A stretch of 8,944 bases of DNA from JBCCGE01 sp039029455 (GTDB taxonomy: Bacteria > Pseudomonadota > Gammaproteobacteria > Arenicellales > Poriferihabitantaceae): positions 1 through 8,944 of the forward strand of contig JBCCGE010000116.1 of the NCBI GenBank assembly GCA_039029455.1, given 5' to 3'. The translations under genes and the position numbers were made by a program. Under the pieces are notes generated by a model that had not been told where the DNA came from, did no database searches, and saw only the letters and a list, made by a program, of their open reading frames with translations. The stretch's first letter is position 1. Every line of letters starts with the position of its first letter. This document shows, one piece after another, positions 5,882-8,944 of the stretch.

Positions 5882-6799
5882 ATGGCGTTTTCTTCTTCAA
5901 AGCACTCGATACGTTGTTTGGTCGGTATCGTATGCTTTGTGCTTTCGACAACAGCAGGGTTCACTTCTGAAAAACTGAAGGCGGTCACAACTTTTACGGT
6001 TATCGCAGACATTGCACGCAATGTGGCGGGCGATGCGGCGATTGTCGAATCCATTACAAAGCCCGGTGCCGAAATTCACGACTATCAGCCGACACCCAAA
6101 GACATTGTTCGCGCTCAGGATGCGGACGTCATTTTCTGGAATGGTCTAAATCTCGAGCGCTGGTTCAAAAAGTTTTTGAATGATGTAGATGGCGTACCCA
6201 GTGTCACGGTGTCCGACGGTATTGAGCCATTGTCGATCTATGAGGGCCCGTATACCGGCAAACCAAATCCACATGCCTGGATGTCGACCGAAAGCGCTCA
6301 GATTTATATCGAGAACATACGCAGAACCCTGGTGGAAATGGATTCAGCAAATGCTGAGACTTACAACACCAATGCAAAAAACTATTCAGCGGAGGTCAGG
6401 GCGATCAGGACCGAGCTGGAGGCGACACTCGGGAACATTCCGGACCATCAGCGCTATCTCGTGACCAGTGAGGGTGCCTTCAGCTATCTGGCAAAAGATC
6501 TCGACATGCAGGAAGTGTATTTGTGGCCGATGAACGCAGATCAGCAGGGTAAGCCGCAACAGGTACGTAAAGTCATCGATACCGTGCGGGAGAAAAACAT
6601 TCCGGTTGTGTTCAGTGAAAGCACGATATCTGACAAGCCGGCAAGGCAAGTGGCCTCAGAAACCGATGCCATTTACGGCGGCGTGTTGTACGTCGACTCA
6701 CTGAGTGAGGCGGACGGACGGGTTCCCACATATCTGGACCTTCTCAGAGTAACGACGAGCACCATAGCCACTGGCTTCAACAGCGCTTTGGCAAACTGA
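5882..6799 (+). CDS. sitA: periplasmic manganese/iron-binding protein of SitABCD-type ABC importer
   Basis: This cluster A-I solute-binding protein (SitA/YfeA/ZnuA family) captures Mn(II), and possibly Fe(II), in the periplasm for the SitB-SitCD importer. The 305 residues match the family. A Sec signal peptide covers about residues 1-28: a short basic stretch, then the hydrophobic CLVGIVCFVLSTTAGF. There is no lipobox cysteine. The four metal ligands are clear: H66 (GAEIHDYQP), H131 (NPHAWM), E197 (TSEGAFSYLA) and D272 (LYVDSLSE). Their spacing is the same as YfeA H76/H141/E207/D282 as I recall them. SESTISDKPARQV and DQQGKPQQVRKV are SitA/YfeA-like. I saw no His-rich loop of the zinc-specific ZnuA type. 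I chose ATG 5882 because GGAAGG lies 8 bases ahead; an in-frame GTG at 5873 would overlap that site. The stop abuts the sitB start. Confidence 0.95.
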   Translation: MAFSSSKHSIRCLVGIVCFVLSTTAGFTSEKLKAVTTFTVIADIARNVAGDAAIVESITKPGAEIHDYQPTPKDIVRAQDADVIFWNGLNLERWFKKFLNDVDGVPSVTVSDGIEPLSIYEGPYTGKPNPHAWMSTESAQIYIENIRRTLVEMDSANAETYNTNAKNYSAEVRAIRTELEATLGNIPDHQRYLVTSEGAFSYLAKDLDMQEVYLWPMNADQQGKPQQVRKVIDTVREKNIPVVFSESTISDKPARQVASETDAIYGGVLYVDSLSEADGRVPTYLDLLRVTTSTIATGFNSALAN

Positions 6800-7663
6800 A
6801 TGCACGACATTATAAAAATGCAGAACGTCGGCGTGACCTACCCTAATGGTCACGTTGCACTCGAGGAGGTTAGTGTCAGCCTTCGTGTAGGAACGATCTG
6901 CGGCCTGGTGGGCGTCAACGGGGCCGGGAAATCCACACTGTTCAAAACTATGATGGGTTTCGTCCGCCCGACCACAGGCGAGATTCATATTGCGGGGCGA
7001 TCAATTCGCCAGGCGCTTAAAGAAAATCTGGTCTCATATGTACCGCAGACTGAAGAAGTCGACTGGGACTTTCCGGTGCTTGTAGAAGATGTGGTCATGA
7101 TGGGGCGCTACGGTCATATGGGATTTCTCCGACACCCATCAAAAGACGACCACAGGACGGTAGATGAGGCTCTTCAACGTGTCGATATGGCATCTTACAA
7201 GAAACGCCAGATCGGCGAACTCAGTGGCGGTCAGAAGAAACGGGTCTTTGTGGCGCGGGCTCTGGCTCAGGGTGGTCAGATCATTCTTCTCGACGAGCCG
7301 TTTACAGGTGTGGATATCAAAACAGAAGAGTCTTTGCTTGACCTGTTTCGGACCTCGGCAGGTGAAGGTCGACTCATTCTGGTGTCCACCCATAACTTGG
7401 GCAGTGTTCCAAGCTTTTGCGATGAGGTCATACTCATTAACAAAAGACTGCTGGCCTATGGCCCGGTTGAATCCACATTTACTCGTGACAATTTAAGCCG
7501 CGCATTCGGTGGAATGCTGCGCCATCATGAACTTTGGGGTCGTGAACTGCACGATGATGAAGACAGACGTTCTGTAACCGTTCTCACCGACGATGAACGC
7601 CCACTCGTTCTGTATGGTGAAGAGGGTGAACAAACGATCACGAAGCGTGACAAGAGTTCATGA
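6800..7663 (+). CDS. sitB: ATP-binding subunit of manganese/iron ABC importer
   Basis: This 287-residue ABC ATPase, on the cytoplasmic face of the inner membrane, drives the SitCD permease. All nucleotide-binding elements are intact: Walker A GVNGAGKST at 38-46, Q-loop Q83 (YVPQTEEVDWDFP), signature LSGGQ at 141-145, Walker B ILLDEP at 162-167 and switch His H198 (STHNL). The C-terminal portion LRHHELWG ... VTVLTDDERPLVLYG (about 240-273) is characteristic of SitB/YfeB rather than ZnuC. The ATG directly follows the sitA TGA (TGAATG) with no good Shine-Dalgarno of its own, so translation is probably coupled to sitA. Its last bases form ATGA with the sitC start. The protein is slightly longer at the C-terminus than the E. 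coli protein as I remember it, with a charged tail. Confidence 0.95.
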   Translation: MHDIIKMQNVGVTYPNGHVALEEVSVSLRVGTICGLVGVNGAGKSTLFKTMMGFVRPTTGEIHIAGRSIRQALKENLVSYVPQTEEVDWDFPVLVEDVVMMGRYGHMGFLRHPSKDDHRTVDEALQRVDMASYKKRQIGELSGGQKKRVFVARALAQGGQIILLDEPFTGVDIKTEESLLDLFRTSAGEGRLILVSTHNLGSVPSFCDEVILINKRLLAYGPVESTFTRDNLSRAFGGMLRHHELWGRELHDDEDRRSVTVLTDDERPLVLYGEEGEQTITKRDKSS

Positions 7664-8502
7664 TCGAGCTGTTGCTGGAACCTCTGACCTACAATTACAT
7701 GGTGAAAGCCATCTGGGTTTGCGCCCTGGTGGGCTGTGTTTGTGGATTTTTGTCTTCTTACCTGATGCTCAAGGGCTGGTCTTTGATGGGTGATGCGCTC
7801 GCCCATGCGGTAGTGCCCGGTGTTGCATTGGCGTATCTGCTGGCGCTGCCTTATGCGATCGGCGCTTTTTTCGCTGGTGTTCTTGCAGCGCTCAGTATGG
7901 CCATTGTGAAGCAAAAAACCAAACTGCGGGAAGACGCCATTATCGGATTGATTTTTTCGGCTTTTTTCGCTGTCGGATTGCTGTTGGTGTCGATCAATCC
8001 AACAGCAGTAAACATCGAAGCCATTATCCTGGGAAATATTCTTGCCATCTCTGACTACGATGTCGTGCAGGTGCTGATCATCTCAACCATCTGCCTGCTC
8101 GCGTTATGTCTTAAATGGAAAGACCTTATGGCTGTGTTTTTTGACGAAAATCACGCGCGCTCAATCGGACTTTCCGTGAACGCACTAAAGATTATGTTTT
8201 TTACGCTGCTCAGCGCCGCCTGCGTCGCCGCGTTGCAGACTGTGGGCGCTTGTCTCGTTATTGCGATGGTGATTACTCCGGGTGCCACTGCCTATCTTCT
8301 GACTGATAAGTTTGATCGCCTGATCATCATGGCCGTGGCGATGGGTGGATTGACCAGCGCATTTGGCGCCTATGTCAGTTACTTTCTGGATGCCAATCCG
8401 GGGGGGCTCATTGTTACGTTGCAGACACTGATTTTCCTCATTGCGTTCCTGTTTGCGCCCAAGTACGGACTGATAAAAAGAAGGGCGACGGTGCATGGAT
8501 AG
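7660..8502 (+). CDS. sitC: first permease subunit of manganese/iron ABC importer
   Basis: This 280-residue inner-membrane protein of the ABC-3 (ZnuB/SitC/MntB) family forms part of the transmembrane channel. It has seven to nine hydrophobic stretches, roughly at residues 16-36, 48-63, 64-84, 94-112, 134-151, 175-192, 196-215, 219-242 and 249-267. Typical motifs are LMLKGWSLMGDALAHAVVPG at 35-54 and LQTVGACLVIAMVITPGATA at 192-211, the segments that face the ATPase and line the pore in this family. The start overlaps the sitB stop as ATGA (7660-7663), the classic sign of coupled translation. It is paralogous to the next gene and, in SitABCD systems, works with it as a heterodimer. The assignment as C and not D rests on order and sequence resemblance. 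Confidence 0.94.
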   Translation: MIELLLEPLTYNYMVKAIWVCALVGCVCGFLSSYLMLKGWSLMGDALAHAVVPGVALAYLLALPYAIGAFFAGVLAALSMAIVKQKTKLREDAIIGLIFSAFFAVGLLLVSINPTAVNIEAIILGNILAISDYDVVQVLIISTICLLALCLKWKDLMAVFFDENHARSIGLSVNALKIMFFTLLSAACVAALQTVGACLVIAMVITPGATAYLLTDKFDRLIIMAVAMGGLTSAFGAYVSYFLDANPGGLIVTLQTLIFLIAFLFAPKYGLIKRRATVHG

Positions 8503-8944
8503 TCTGATTACTTTTGTCGTTGAGCCGCTGACACACGACTTTATGCAGCGCGCTCTTTTGATGTCGATGCTGATTGCAACAGTCTGCTCGATCTTTTCAT
8601 GCTTTCTGGTGCTCAAAGGCTGGTCACTGATGGGTGATGCGGTTGCCCATTCAGTTCTTCCCGGTCTGGCGCTGGCGTTCGTAACCGGTATTCCCTTGGT
8701 TGTCGGAGCGCTTGTTGGTGGTCTGTTCTGCGCACTGGCGACTGGGTATCTCAAAGAAAACAGTCGTGTCAAAGAAGACGCAGTAATGGGCATCGTGTTT
8801 TCCGGAATGTTTGCTTTTGGCCTTGTACTGCTGACAAAAATAGAAACGGATGTGCATTTGCTCCATATACTGTTTGGCAACGTGCTGGGTATTTCGCAAA
8901 GTGAATTGAAATGGGCTGGCAGCATCGCCGCGATCTGTTCATTG
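8495..8944 (+). CDS. sitD: second permease subunit of manganese/iron ABC importer (3' end outside window)
   Basis: The frame opens with ATG at 8495, overlaps the last 8 bases of sitC, and stays open for 150 codons to the window end. About 130 further residues are expected outside, since SitD is about 280 long. The visible part begins MDSLITFVVEPLTHDFMQRA. It then contains LVLKGWSLMGDAVAHSVLPG (38-57), a near copy of the sitC motif, and SRVKEDAVMGIVFSGMFAFG (91-110), VHLLHILFGN and VLGIS, all typical of SitD/YfeD. Hydrophobic segments are consistent with a polytopic inner-membrane permease. AGGG about 10 bases ahead of the ATG may serve as ribosome site. The presence of two different permeases separates this from one-permease ZnuABC zinc importers and supports the manganese/iron assignment. 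Confidence 0.93.
   Translation, partial: MDSLITFVVEPLTHDFMQRALLMSMLIATVCSIFSCFLVLKGWSLMGDAVAHSVLPGLALAFVTGIPLVVGALVGGLFCALATGYLKENSRVKEDAVMGIVFSGMFAFGLVLLTKIETDVHLLHILFGNVLGISQSELKWAGSIAAICSL

Noticed and set aside
7525..7914. 129-codon minus-strand frame opposite the sitB/sitC junction
   Set aside because: It is a shadow of two supported coding genes, of low complexity and unlike any known protein.
8185..8925. 246-codon minus-strand frame opposite sitC and sitD
   Set aside because: It is a long shadow frame over two strongly recognised permease genes. Its sequence is rich in Ser, Thr, Gln and Arg with no domain pattern.

Overview
The window looks like a chromosomal stretch of a proteobacterium, most likely a free-living (possibly marine) gammaproteobacterium. 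Reasons are mid-range GC with AT-rich intergenic regions, a close match to enterobacterial SitABCD/YfeABCD, and an upstream palindrome with the core of the E. coli-type MntR box. The taxonomic placement is an inference from remembered families; no search was possible.

Layout. (1) 1-141 (+): C-terminal end of a drug/metabolite (EamA) exporter, overlapping tail-to-tail with a small cupin gene (126-431, -). (2) 529-3891 (-): serA - serC - DUF1015, read in that order. SerA and SerC are the first two enzymes of phosphorylated serine synthesis, and the DUF1015 protein is their frequent but uncharacterised genomic partner. (3) 3892-4232: AT-rich divergent control region with short direct repeats. 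(4) 4233-5381 (+): alanine/serine-glyoxylate aminotransferase, a pyridoxal-phosphate enzyme that uses or makes serine and glycine. (5) 5382-5881: about 500 bases without a convincing gene, ending in a dense operator/promoter region. (6) 5882-8944 (+): sitA-sitB-sitC-sitD, a manganese/iron ABC importer with tightly coupled start and stop codons. sitD is cut by the window end.

How it fits together. The centre is a serine/glycine/glyoxylate module. SerA oxidises 3-phosphoglycerate, SerC transaminates the product to phosphoserine, and the divergent aminotransferase links serine or alanine with glyoxylate and glycine. No phosphoserine phosphatase (serB) is visible. The DUF1015 protein carries a DGHHR motif reminiscent of ParB-fold free serine kinases, so a role in serine/phosphoserine exchange is a testable idea. 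The right side is an independent metal-uptake operon whose upstream DNA holds two perfect palindromes and three half-sites spaced by exactly 19 bases, which suggests control by an MntR-type manganese sensor or a Fur-type regulator.

Most of the window is recognisable housekeeping and transport. I see no mobile element, CRISPR array, tRNA or rRNA. The most interesting items are the DUF1015 partner of the serine genes and the sit operator architecture.
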